Assembly (NCBI RefSeq): GCF_901709675.1
Contig: NC_051104.1
Span: forward strand, 6,619,501 to 6,683,500
Origin: Syngnathus acus
Taxonomy: Eukaryota > Chordata > Actinopteri > Syngnathiformes > Syngnathidae
Direction: 5' to 3'
Length of the DNA stretch: 64,000 nucleotides
Made by a program: the position numbers and the translations under genes. The stretch's first letter is position 1; the number at the start of each line of letters is the position of its first letter. The notes under the pieces were generated by a model. The model did not search any database. It saw only the letters and a list, made by a program, of their open reading frames with translations, and was not told the DNA's origin. Below, in pieces: positions 14,421 through 64,000 of this stretch.

Positions 14421-17400
14421 CACGAACAAGTCTGCGGTCGATGTGGACAACAACGCTCGTGATGTTTGTTCGCAAAGTCAAGCCATGATGATCCTCTGAT
14501 GAGGATGATAAACAAACTAATCGCCCTTTGCATTAATCAGTACCGAAGAAGTAGCTCTCGGTTTCAAAAAGGTTGCTTTCCCCTGACCCGCGTTGTTAGA
14601 ATGAAAGCATATCCTGGTTTTGCTAATAAGGGGATTTGATGATTTTCATGTGGAATCCTACTAAATCCTGGTTACATATCCTGACTTATTAACTGCTGCC
14701 CCCCCCCATGGAAAATTCCTTGTGTTTTGTTAAACCTTCCTCAAGGGCAATGTGGATAATCAACTTCCCTCCATGTGTTGCATCCTTAGTGCCACAGAAT
14801 GATAGTTCGGCTGGTTTTCTCCTGGTGCTTTTCCAGTTGCTTTAATCTCTGGTCTAATGTGTCGCTGTAATCCGAGAGCTGCGCTCACACTGCCTTCAGT
14901 CATTGCGACAAACGCATTGCAGACTCTGGCCCGTGTGCACATTGAAGACAATAAACATGTTTTATGACAAATAAAAAGAAGGAGACAGGTAAAAAGGCTT
15001 TCCATTACCCTGGATGTAAATGAATGACTTGCGTGAGTGATCCATCAGGGAAACTACACTTTGATGACCAGTTTGCGGTCATGCACTACTCTTTAGAGAG
15101 AATTAATGGTAAGCGAGGCATTGCTCCAACATGTCCTAATTGAGAAGAACCACTCAACAGTTTACAAGTTAGACAACATTTTAAATACTTCTCAATAGTT
15201 TTCCTTCTTTGCGTTTCGTCTTTCAAGCAGCCATATGGCTTTTTGTTTCATGAACGTTTGTGTGTTGGTGTGCGTACAAGTGAAAGTGACTAAAGCTCAG
15301 TCAATCTCATTGAGGGCAATTTGTATTCATTTGGGGTTTGTGTCAAGGTTTTCTAGCATATTGCTAGCAGCATATCATTCAGTGTCAAGGGCGAGTTGCA
15401 GAAAACAAACTAATCTGCTTCCACCTCCCTACTCTCACTCTTTTGACTCTTCCATTTGTTTTTTGTCACTCGACATCAATCAAAAGTCTTATGTGGCACT
15501 TTTTCTCTATTACGTCTTCTCATCAGCATGCTCTCTGCACTATTTTGACTATTTGTTCTTCTGCCCTTTTACTTGCTCTGCAGTCTGAATGACAACAGCG
15601 TGTGTATTTTTGGATTTGGGATAAAGGCCAACCATACGGTTGGGCATGATGTAAATAGACAAAATCAAATTAAAAAAGAAAAAAAAAAGTGAGCTTGAGC
15701 CTTTGTTTTTGAAAGCAAAGATGGCATTAAAATGCTGAAGGCAATGCAATAGACACCACTTGAGTGCGTAAAATGAGCTGTAGCCTCAAAAATAATGAGG
15801 TTACATGATTTTTGTCCTCTTGCTTTACGCACGATTTCTGGGAAACAAATGAATTCAATTACGCGTTTGCATAGTTGCATAGTAAAAAGAAATACAATTC
15901 TCCAGCTAAAAGAAAACATGTCCCACCAAATTCTGTCTGACCATAAATATATGGAATTAATAAAAATACTGGAGGCAAATGGCTGTATGACCTATTTGAG
16001 AAAAAGAAAAAAAAAAAAAAAGATTTGTAGTTGTCCAACTGAATCTCTGCAGCCACTAAGATGAGAATTTCCCAACAGAGACCCGGCGGAGCAGATCATT
16101 TTATCACTCAGCAAGCAATCTGAAATCTTACCCACATGAGCTATAACCACGCTGAGATTTTTCTAATGGGGGTTTAAGCTTAATGCTGCTGTGAGACAAT
16201 GATCTCCATGCTGTAATATAAGGAGCCTGCACACACCACAGCAATAATAAGGTTATTAGAATAATTAACATTGGTTAATGTCAGTGAAATTGAACAGAAA
16301 ATCTCAGTGTATTCATGTGTGTGTGCTTCTTTGTACTGTTGATGTAGCCCCTTAGGCTAATCCTTAGGCTCTCCCACAGACTACATGTGGTGCAAAAGAA
16401 AATCAGAAGATATGGATGGATCGAAAGAAATAAAAATGAAAAGCCACAGGCACAAAAAAAAAGTTCCATAAAGTTTGATTTGTGTGAAATTACGTGCAAT
16501 TGAATGGATGTTGAAATGTGTGTTTGGATGGTATCGACAGCAATGCAGAACTTTTTACAGTGTTGTATTAAATGAAAAATACATATAATCCATTTTAACC
16601 ACATTCTACTTGAATGCATGACCTGATGCTGTACCGAAATGCATATAATGGCTTACAAAATCATTACATTGTTCACAATAACGTGCGTACGATTTGTTCA
16701 GGGATTACATCGGACTTTTCTATTGACTCCTCTTATGCTTTGGAAGTAGACAGCAGAAAGTGAACACTGCATGAACTAAAAGTAGTTTCAACAATGTTAA
16801 CAACTTATGAGAATCACCAGATCTTTTTTTTTTTTAGTTTAATCAAGTCAAAAACCTTCTTTGCAGTAATATGCCCTGCGTGCCTCTACAAGTCCAAACG
16901 GAATAATCTGAATAATAATGCATTTGTGGTCAAATAATTAAAAGGAATAATCCATCAATTTATGACAAGTGCCATTTTGGGAAAAGATGTCATCAGTCGC
17001 AGAACAAAGAGGGAACATTGACACCACGGTTCAGGAGAAACTAAAACTTTGCGCTGGCAAGCAATATGAACCCACTGATCTGATTTTACATGTCTTTTTC
17101 AATCAACAGGGTTCTTGCATCAACATAAAAGATTAACTTTGGAGAATTGCCTGAAAAACGTGCTTAGAGTACTTTGGCCCAAGACAATTATACCCACAAT
17201 GTGTTAGAGATCATTTAAACTGAACAAAGTCCTTGCATTGACAACTGCTGAACGTTTGAAAAATGACAAGTTGTAGCCAAAATGTCTTTGGCTTGAGCTA
17301 AATGGAGACCTATTGGATCAGATAGCATTATACAGCCATAGGTCTTCTGCACAGACAAATCACTAGCCATCTCTGAAAGCTTTAGAAATAACAACTAAAA

Positions 17401-19302
17401 ACCCAAACAGAAAAGAAATGATGGCTTTGCTTTGATTTTTGACCCACAACGACCACGAGCCGCCTTATATCAGATTGTATTGTAAACCCATAGAGTTCTT
17501 GCTGTGATACAGAAAAAGAATCTTGGAAGATAACGACTTGGAAAAAAGGGATGGATAAATCCCAAAAGGGTGATAAAAACTGAGAGGGGGGGGGGCGAAG
17601 AAGAGCAAGATGCTGCCCTTGCAAACTCTGTATGGCGCGAGCTTAATGTTGTGTAAAATGTAGCACAGTCTTTCCCGACACCGGGCCTGTGCGACTATAA
17701 GCACTAATCGCTACACTCAGGTAAACTGACGACAACAAGGCAGAGTAAGACGCACAAGTCTGTCAACACAACATATGACAGCATTATCCCGAGCAATGAC
17801 GCATCACAGGAGAATCACGGGGTACGAATCTTTTGGGTGCCATTGTGTGACGAATCCCAGTCTTTCTCGGCTATACTTTGTGACAAATTCACCTTCAGAC
17901 AGCAGCAGTTTGCACAAGACTGCAGAAAGGTTGCAAGCCAATTCCATCTGTTCATTTGCCAGGCTCTACAACTCAATTGGTCGCATTGCCTGAGTCATGT
18001 TAATCAGCCTCTTGGGTAAATGGAGTAAGGGGGACACTGCGGTGATGCCGGGAAATATGCCTGAGGTCCCTGGTAATAATTTGACTTCCTTTTGTATTTC
18101 AATATTCGGTATTAGCACTTATTCCCCTCTCTGCCCCTACTTTTCTTCATGCTTGAAGTACCCTTACAAATTAATGACACCGTAGCCAGAACATTAGTCG
18201 GGTAATGAAAGCTGTGCAACAATGTACTATATCCCCAAAAGGCCAACGTAGAGATACCACGGCAAATATAAAGGGATAGTTAAACTTAATGATTCTAATC
18301 CAAACAGTTACGAGCCAATGACACGCTCTTTGTCGTGTCCAGAAGACTGACTGCAAACACACGAGTCAACAAGTGCCAGTTTATATTAGGTTCACACAAT
18401 AATCCAAGGAACAGGTTGAATTTCATGAAATGTAATGAAGGGATGGAACAACGGCCAATTAAGTACATAAACAATCACGTTCATGCGACTCTTTAAATAA
18501 AAGGGAAATTAACACATTTTTATGGCAATCAGCAAGCATATTTACTGTGATGAATATTGCATGAAGTGAAACATTTTATGGATCCTTCTATTAGTATGGG
18601 TTAATGTGGAATAAATTATTTAGAGGTCTGTAATTTCATTTTAATTACTTTATGAATAGGCCTATAAACCTCTAAGTGCTGGCAATGTGTGTGTGGTTTT
18701 AAGTATTGTTTCTTATGATTATTTTGGATTGTGTGGGCTGAAAATGAAAATCATTTTGGACCCTCTCTCGAAGTTCTAGATTGAAACTTGGGGATTCTGG
18801 CTGTACACATATCTTAAAAGGTTAATGATGAACATGGAAACAAATGAGCGCAAACAATGAATGAGTGGATGAGTGCAGTGCTGCAGAACTGAGAGCTGAA
18901 GTGCATATACGCAAGAGCCTCATTAACCTCCAATAACTCCCATCACCTTCTGCTTGCCACACCAAAAACACATTAGTCACATGTTTATTTAACGGTTAAC
19001 TGCATTTGTATGCATTATGTCACTTTTTCTTTCTTAATAGCGTTTTTAATTCCGGGTTTACAATGGACAGCGCAAGACACTTCAATTGGTTGACGGAGAA
19101 CAATCAGCTATTGTCCGCAAAACAAATGCAGCTTTACTTAAACAAAGCTGGTCTTCTTATGATAAACAGCCACATGCCGAATAGAGGAGAGGACATCCTC
19201 TATTGTTACCGTTTGCCGCACCATTGGCAGGTTACAAGCCGTACATAGTTTACGCAGCTATTGCCACTGTTCCTTCTCACCCCACATAGAAGCTGGCACA
19301 CT

Positions 19303-19370
19303 TTCGCGGGCCACATAACGTGATGTGGCGGGCCGAATCTAGCCCCCGGGCCTTGAGTTTACCATCAGTG
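19303..19370 (+). mobile_element. hAT-like transposon remnant
   Basis: The segment has TTCGCGGGCCACATAACGTG, ATGTGGCGGGCCGAATCTAG and CCCCCGGGCCTTGAGTTT, a typical end sequence of hAT-derived non-autonomous elements in vertebrates. No coding part. Confidence 0.6.
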
Positions 19371-21297
19371 CATGAAAGCAACGTTCGATCAAAGTGCAGT
19401 CAATTTTGATCCACTCGTGAAAAGAACCAGTGATGCTTTCATGATAAAGGATTTGGCACCCGGTGCGAAGAAAAGTGCTGAAAAATTATTTCCGCCTGAG
19501 AATCATCACCTTGCGCTGCTGTGCTTTAAACATCAATTGGGATGACATTTAGTTCAGACGAGCTGTTAAAGCATTTTGTGACATAAAGACCAAACATGTG
19601 GGAAGTGCACTCACCAGTCATAGGCGCTTTAACTGCTGACTTTCCCAGTCATTTTCTTTCCCAAACAAAATGACGACTAAACCCGTGGTTCGCAATCTTT
19701 CTCGTCTTGTACTATTTTTTGGCGATTGATTTTGGCGTCGCTCTGCCGCTGCTTATTGTTTCCTCGAGGCACCAAGTTCTATGTAGTGCACATATAACAT
19801 TTTATTGACGGTCTTATGAATGATATTACTTTTCACCTTGAAAATAAAATATTTATCATTTCCATGTACCCCTGCAATGAAATGTAAGTCACAGTATGTA
19901 AAAGTTGTGTTGGAGCAAAATAGCAGGATTTATTTAAAATCCCTCTTAAGAGAAATGCTAAACAATAAGAAAGGAACCAAATATAACTAAAACAATTACA
20001 ATGGCTTTGCTTTCATGATCCCCCCACCCACAATAAAGATAATGAGCGTGTGCACGTGTGTGTCTTTTGAATTAAAGCAATAGAACATGTGAACAAAAGA
20101 AGGAGGGGGAGGACAATTAGAAGTATTTCTGCAAGGTCCTAATCGAGAGATGTCACCAGCGGCAGACCATAATTCCCATTTAACGCTTGGTTTAGCTGCG
20201 GAATACCGTACTCTCCAGTGTAGAAGATGAGAGTCCAGAATATCAAGTCTAAGTGTGTACGTGTGTCTATGCGGGTCTGAGGTACACAATGGAAGTGCTG
20301 CAGAGTCAGTCTTCTGATGAAAGCTGACAGCTAATTTACAGAGGGAAATTTTGGGTAAATGATTTTTCCTGGCGCAACTTTCCAGTCACTGTAGACTGGT
20401 AATTGGATTTTCCCGACTCACAAGGTAGTGAATTAGGAATAAACTAGTCAATGAAGGGCTGCCTGAATGCAAGCACGTGTGTGTCTGGGACACTAAAGAC
20501 TACCCTATTAATAGTGTGTGTCTTTTGATCATTGACAGGTTTAATGCCTTTGTGGACTGGAGGTTAATTGTAAAGTTGAAACTGTGCACTATAAAACACA
20601 CCCATCAATATTTCTTTTTACCGACTATCAAGAATATAGAGATGTACGCGCACGCACACACTCTCTAATTGCTGCAGTGTTTTGTCTTTATGAAGCAATT
20701 CCCCATAGTGGGTCTTTGCGTGCACGATTGTGATGCCTGTGAGTATTTTACAATTGGGTGAGAGTGGAAAGTGGATCTGACAAGATGCTTGTTACAGATT
20801 GTTAGACGCTAAATAAGATGTTGGTCTAATTCCCTTTTTTTTTTTTTCTCCAAACAAAGCAAAACATGCATTAAAAGCAGCTGCCTTTCAAACAGGATCA
20901 TACTTCTGCACCATTGCACAAACATAATAATACAAAGCCTAAAACTATAAAACACACAGTCAAACCTTATTATATTTTTTTTACAAGCCACACTGACTTG
21001 CTCATCAAAATCCAACTGACTCAAAGCTGAAGATTAGACACTCTAACCAAATCCGAATAAATCAAATGCAAATGAATGTAATGAGAGTTAATCTAGCCAC
21101 GGTTGGCAACTTTTAATTTGAAACAATTGCTCACAACCAGGCAGCCAATTTGTATTTGTTCAAATTAATTTCTATATTTTATGCACCACAAGGGACTCAT
21201 CGCCTTGTCAGCAAGTATTGCAACTCTTTACCAAAATTTCTTCTGTATTCTCATGAATTTCCATTAAAACACCAAAAGATGAAGAAAGTTCCGATAC

Positions 21298-58707
<37,410 letters not shown>

Positions 58708-61700
58708 CTGTGAACAGAGAATAGATATCAACACCCAGGGAAACAACAATGGGGGGGGGGGGGGGGGAAATAGACACCTTCAAAATTCAGGCAAGTATCT
58801 GTCCCAGTGTACATTATGGCTGATAAACAAGCTTTCAAGGAGCAAGTATGATAATGTGGAACAAAGTGCATTTTAAAAGCAGTTAAAAAGACTACTTTGT
58901 GTTTTATGGCTATTGAAGTGCATAATTTAGAATGCTAATCTGTTTAAAAAAAACACTCTTTCTATTTAAATGCACTTTGTAAACATTTCTTGGCTAAAGC
59001 CATATAATAATATCTTCTTTAACACTTCCTGCATTGAAGTTTAAGCTTCAGTACGACTGTCTTGGCTAGCATATTTCTTCAAATGGTCTTGGCAGTTAAC
59101 TAAGCAAATAAACAATATCATCAATGACTTTTTTTTTACCGTAAGAATGGTTGAGTTTAGTTGACTGTAGTGCTCGAGTTTGTAAACAGAATGGCTCTTT
59201 GAAAGGAAGAAAAATCTCTTCATTGTGTCTTGAGAAGTTTTGTTGTATTGCTGTTTGACTAATGCTGTTTTTGTAAGAATAATCCATCAAATGACAGATT
59301 ATAAAAAGAAATCATTTCTTTTTATCTTTTTTTCTTTTCGCACATAACCATGACGATGCGACCTTCAATGCATATTCGATACGTATATTTAGAACAATAT
59401 TTCCCTCCTTTATTGAACCAAGGAAACATTTTATATTAGACACATCTCATGGTGTACCACCAAACATACTGACTTAATGATTTACAAAACGTACATACAC
59501 AATCCAAAAGCCTGTCTCACTCTGTTGTATAAAAGGTCAAAACACAGTTTTTTTGTATCTTTTGCAGTCTAACGGAAGGCCAAATATAAGATCAAAAAAG
59601 ATTCTGTATTGCTGTTAAGTTTGAGCAAAAACTGTTTCCAAGTCACCATGAAAGGAAGCTGCAATATGTTTTTTTTTCTCTTCCACAAGGACAGTAAGAG
59701 TCTTATCACGATGATCTAAACACACATAAAGCAACAAACACACTCATTTCTTCCACTACATTAGGTTTCACGCTGAGAGAAATGTGGTCTGCCAAAGCAA
59801 GTAGACGCAGTCCATAGCTCTCTGTCACGGCCCATCGTATTGTGTGCACCGGTGTGTGAGGGTCAGATTTAGAGGGGAGACTATTGTTTTGCATCGTGTG
59901 CATGTTTGTGACAGTGTGTAGAGGCCTTGGCTAGTTGGCTGCTTCGATATATTATGCATTGTCACATGAGCAGTCAAAAAAATAAATAAATAACCTGTAA
60001 CCAGGTAATTCAAGTCAATAAAACCACTGGAAACCAACTTTGCATAACACCTTGTATAAAAATTTCTCATGAAATTCAATCATCATTAACTATAAACGTA
60101 CTTTCTGTTCCAAAGAAACAAAAATATGCTATCTTGTGAACGCTCAATGCTTTTACTCCTAGGGACCAATCTGTAGGATTCGCATCGTTCAATACTACAC
60201 ATAAAGAGACGCTGTGTAAATCTATAAAAGGAGACTTGGGGCAAGATAATGAATGACAAGGGGGAGGGTGTTAATGGAGATGAAGTGTATTTTAAATGGA
60301 TAAAAGGAACCGTGTGGAGAAGCTTTAGTGTCAAAAAAGCCCATGAAAGCAATAGTCTATACAGTGGCCATTACCACCTCTTCAAATTCATATTGGCCTG
60401 TTTCTATTTGGGATAAGAGGCGCTCTCTTTCACTCTCTCAATACTTTTGCCATATTTGCCAAAAATAAAAAAATAAAAAACGATGCACATTCAGTACCAA
60501 TGATTTTGCAGAAAAGTTTCACTTCTGATGCATTTGTGATAACTTGAACATAAGTGTGAGTGACTCCCTGAGGTTTGCCAATTTCTCAAGTACAGAGAAG
60601 AATTCAGTATGTTTAGGGCATGTTATCCGAGGCTTTTCCCAAGACAGCAACACAGGTATTTTTGTGCACCAAAAAAAAAGAAAACAAGGGCAGTAAGAAA
60701 AGCCAAACAGAGTCTGATAAAAACATTGAAAGAACAGGATGAGAGAGACAAGAAGAATGAGGGCATAAGCTGAGGGCAAATGGAAATGGCTGTCGACCAA
60801 AGTCCTATTGACACTTTGAGTCAGGTAAATAACTTGAAATGTGGGCAAAATAAGAAGTAGGAAATGTGTCACGCTGACTGCCAACATTTGAGAGCGGAGG
60901 CACAGAGGCTTTGGCTGTTTCTCAAATGAATTTACATTGGTGGAACATTTCTGGAGCTAAAGAGAGTTGGCTACAATGAAAATGTGATAGGGCTGCAGGC
61001 AACCTAAAATCACTTTGGCAAATCAACCAAATCTCAGCCACTGAACAAAATGTTGGCTTGGATGTGACTTTGCTAATCTCGCTGCCACATTGACCTCTCT
61101 TCTAAATGTGTTTAACATCTCAGCGCCATGGTTCACAACTTTTATGCATAAATGCATAAACTAATGCATAATTCACAAATGACACATTGAGAACGTGTTA
61201 AACAAGCTTGCATGAATAATAGGGTCGGAACATTCAGTGTTCTTTTCCAGACCACCGACAATATTACAATCTTTATTTAATGACGGAAGAACTCCACACA
61301 CAATGCTTCGACTGTCTTTTGACGGAACAGACTGCAGAACTTTTGGGACCTGGGGGCTTTTTGTGGACTCTGGTCATGAACACAGTGAAGGATGTTAAAA
61401 GTACCAGCAGCTGCGGTGTGGACCGACTCTCTCAGTGTGGGCGACTTACTCCATCTGCATTTTCTGCTCTCTGGTGGAGCTGGAAGAAGTCTGTTTTCCA
61501 TTTATTTATTTATTTATAATATATTTTAATCACAACCACTGTCTGGAGCAGATTCAACGGTCTTTCACAAAATTGTATTTTGCCCTAATGCTCTCCCCTC
61601 CAATGACCTACTTTTTTTCTGTTATATCCATGAACTAGTCCATCTCTCTTATTATATTCCAATCTCAAACAGAGGTGCATGACATGATGGGAATTTACAG

Positions 61701-64000
61701 AAACAGACATCAGAGGATTTATAGGTAAAACTAATTTAGGTGATGTGTAAAAGTGCCGTTTTCAAAAATCGGGCAAAGGAAAGCATGTCTGTCTGATGTG
61801 AAGCTTTTTTTGAACTTTTTTTTCCACTAGCCTGCAAATGGGCAAAGGGACACTTGCTAATTAGCAATCGGCCACATATGCAAGCTGACCTGTACACCTG
61901 GAGCAGCACGACAGCAACTCCCAAGTGGTTTCAAAAACAGGATTGGACAGGCTGACACACAAAATGAACAGATGTTCCATCAGATACAACTCAGAATCAA
62001 ACAGGACTGACTCCACTGTAATCTTATAGGTCTCAGTTTTGACAGTCATCAAATAAGTACTTGAAGTTTGCCTCACTTCTATTATTTTGGCGTTCATCAT
62101 GTTATGTGCCTCTCGTTGTGTATTGCGCAGCGGTGTGGTCGTTTTAGCAGTGTTATATTATGAATATCGGCCCACATGGATCCATCAGCAGGGGGTGGAA
62201 GGCACAGACCATCCAATTTCAAATCATGCACTACAGCCAGTGGTGGCCAAAATGACAATTTATCTCAATGATAAGGTGCCAAAACTTTTCTAAATTTGAA
62301 ATGAGTTTTGTGAAAATGCAATATTGAAGTCAGCGGGAAAATGCATCTGCACTACGTGTAACACAATAGTTTCAGCTGGATGTTTTTCAAACTGGCTCTC
62401 AGACAAATAACCGCCAACTCTTTGCCTCTCTCTATTTGGAGATGCATGGTGTACAAGTGGAATCCATCTCCAAATGCCTAAGGCTGTAGAAGTGTGTGCA
62501 TTATTATATTCTCTATCTATTCATTTCTCTCATACATCGTTAACACCTCTCCATATATCACCTTTTATGATCTCTTCCATCATTTCTTAGAAGATGCATG
62601 GAAGAAGATTCGTGTTCAGATGCTACTCATTTACTCAACGTAAACACACGAGCTGTGATTTTCTTATTATATATAGCAGCTGGGTCTATTCTGGTTTTAT
62701 GGGATACCTGTGATAACTCTAACATCCTCAGGTAGAACTCCTCTGGCATTTTTTTTTTTTATCTAACAGTTTTGGAAAGGCACAGTGCCCGTAGGGACAA
62801 ATGAATTCATGTACCTTCCAATGACAAGGTGATTTCAAAGGGACAGTGGGTAAGAGGGAAGTTAAACTAAAAGTTGTAGAGTTGATGAGATGTATTTGAA
62901 TATAATGTTCAAAGTCAACAACCGTACAAATATGAATGCAGACAGAAATATTTTTAATTAGCATAAGAAAGTTGGCCGGATACCTACAGAGTTGAGCAGT
63001 TGCCAATTCTAGATGTTTATAGGGTTTATGGCCAATCATATTACAGCTTCTCTGTGTCAAACAACTAAGGGCCTTTCAGAGACAGAATGTCTGCCTGATG
63101 CCAAGTAGACATAATTAAAATGCCTTTTTTCAACATTCTGAAGCAAGAGGATATATATATATTTTTTTACTTCATTTACATCGATTTGATTTAATTAAAA
63201 TTGTATCCGCTTTTTTTTTTTATCTTCCCGTTTGACCCATTGACTAAGCTTCAGGTCACATCAGTTATAGCAGCATGATTCAGTAAGGCTTCAGCCGAGA
63301 CTAAATCTGCTCAGAGGAGCATGAATCATAAGCCTCCAGCTCTGACATTTATACTACCTTGGAGGGAGAAAGCATCTGCGTTTGTGAGTATCAGCATACA
63401 TGTATTTTATACATGCAGAGCACCAAGAATCGAAGAAAAAAAATATTTTGTTTGAATGCAATTCTCCTTTTTTTTTTCCAGTGGAATTCTTCCAATGTGC
63501 CGAATCAATGGACTCGTGCAGGAGTGTTCTGGACACGTCACAAAGCACAGCTTTCATTTAATTTGCATGCAATTAGCTGTTGATTTACTAGTGCTTCAGC
63601 TCATCTAGCAATCAGTGACTGGGACCATCTTCTAGTCTTTGTGGGAAAAAAAGTTCAACAGATTAGCACTCAGAAATATGCAAGAAAAGACTGATTCTGA
63701 TTAAAGATAAATAATTTGAAAAAAAATTATATGGTTACTACATTTATTTTTACTTGAATTACCCCCCAAACCAGGATAATAGAATTTGTGGGAAGGTTGT
63801 CACTTTGAATTGAAGTGGATTATTAATAATTCCCCGTGGTTAATTTAGTGTGAATCACTTTCATTCCATATGCAATTAAAATACTATTCAAGTGTCTACC
63901 ATACTGGGAGTTCAGGCATTATGGTGAGTGGGTATATACTGATGGTGTCAAAGGGACTCCAACTCCTTGTTGATTTCTTATTGATGTCATTCTGCCAATC
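58708..64000 (-). other. cntnap2 intron 1, downstream end
   Basis: The stretch upstream of exon 2 contains no signal-peptide exon that I could find, so it is read as the last part of intron 1. It has the G17 tract (58751-58767), short T and A runs, and a TA repeat near 63152. I recognised no gene or transposon. Confidence 0.75.
58751..58767. repeat. G17 homopolymer near exon 2 acceptor
   Basis: Seventeen consecutive G on the plus strand are C17 in the cntnap2 transcript, 44-60 nt upstream of the exon 2 splice acceptor. Confidence 0.97.

Larger units (their letters stand above)
1..21297 (-). other. cntnap2 intron after exon 13b (left end open)
   Basis: I looked for the next coding segment (Caspr2 TWWVGK and YYCNCDAD region) on the minus strand and did not see it, so this stretch is read as intron of at least 21.3 kb. 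It is AT-rich with poly-A/T runs (5426-5438, 7380-7399, 16006-16021). Other contents are pyrimidine-rich tracts near 1130-1480 and 3960-4330, a fish repeat pair at 7808-7942 and 8649-8758, a decayed LINE at 13545-14420, and a hAT-like remnant at 19303-19370. A very short or diverged exon could have been missed by eye. Confidence 0.7.

Noticed and set aside
14061-14453. 130-codon minus-strand frame
   Set aside because: It lies over the decayed plus-strand LINE remnant and has no family resemblance.
60519-60887. Possible cntnap2 signal-peptide exon (hydrophobic N-terminus)
   Set aside because: The hydrophobic residues continue throughout, there is no suitable donor at phase 1, and there is no resemblance to the Caspr2 leader.

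Overview
The window is a stretch of a vertebrate nuclear genome, most likely a ray-finned (teleost) fish. It is AT-rich, intron-dominated, full of short simple repeats, and carries several repeat types common in fish: LINE relatives of the CR1/L2/Rex1 group, tiny terminal-inverted-repeat DNA elements, and widespread fish interspersed repeats. The species, and which of the two teleost gene copies (a or b) is present, cannot be read from the window.

One gene is clearly supported. It is the contactin-associated protein-like 2 gene (cntnap2, Caspr2), on the minus strand and partial at both ends. Fourteen coding exons were located by translating the minus strand and matching GT/AG boundaries. In transcript order they run from 58707 down to 21298, total 1989 nt (663 codons), and are phase-compatible at every junction. 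They encode the end of the N-terminal leader junction, the discoidin (F5/8 type C) domain, laminin-G domains 1 and 2, the first EGF domain, and the start of the fibrinogen-like domain. The first exon (signal peptide) lies beyond 64000. The rest of the fibrinogen-like domain, LamG3, EGF2, LamG4, the transmembrane helix and the cytoplasmic tail lie to the left of position 1.

Layout: 64000-58708 is the downstream end of intron 1. Exons 2, 3 and 4 are spread over 58.7-44.8 kb. A compact cluster (41644-38736) carries most of the LamG1 exons and the first LamG2 exon, with introns as short as 95 and 190 bp. Two large introns (38.7-33.7 and 33.5-26.9 kb) surround the middle LamG2 exon; the second contains a LINE with an open reverse-transcriptase frame on the plus strand. 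The LamG2-end, EGF and fibrinogen-like exons run from 26914 to 21298. The first 21.3 kb is intron in which I found no exon.

No operon, CRISPR, rRNA or tRNA gene, or independent protein-coding gene is supported. The leads most worth checking are two apparently extra introns relative to my recollection of the mammalian gene, a phase-compatible candidate alternative terminal exon with a short hydrophobic segment at 27394-27626, and a 17-nt C tract close to the exon 2 acceptor. I see no evidence of a new multi-gene system; the biology is that of a single large neuronal adhesion gene and its intronic repeats.
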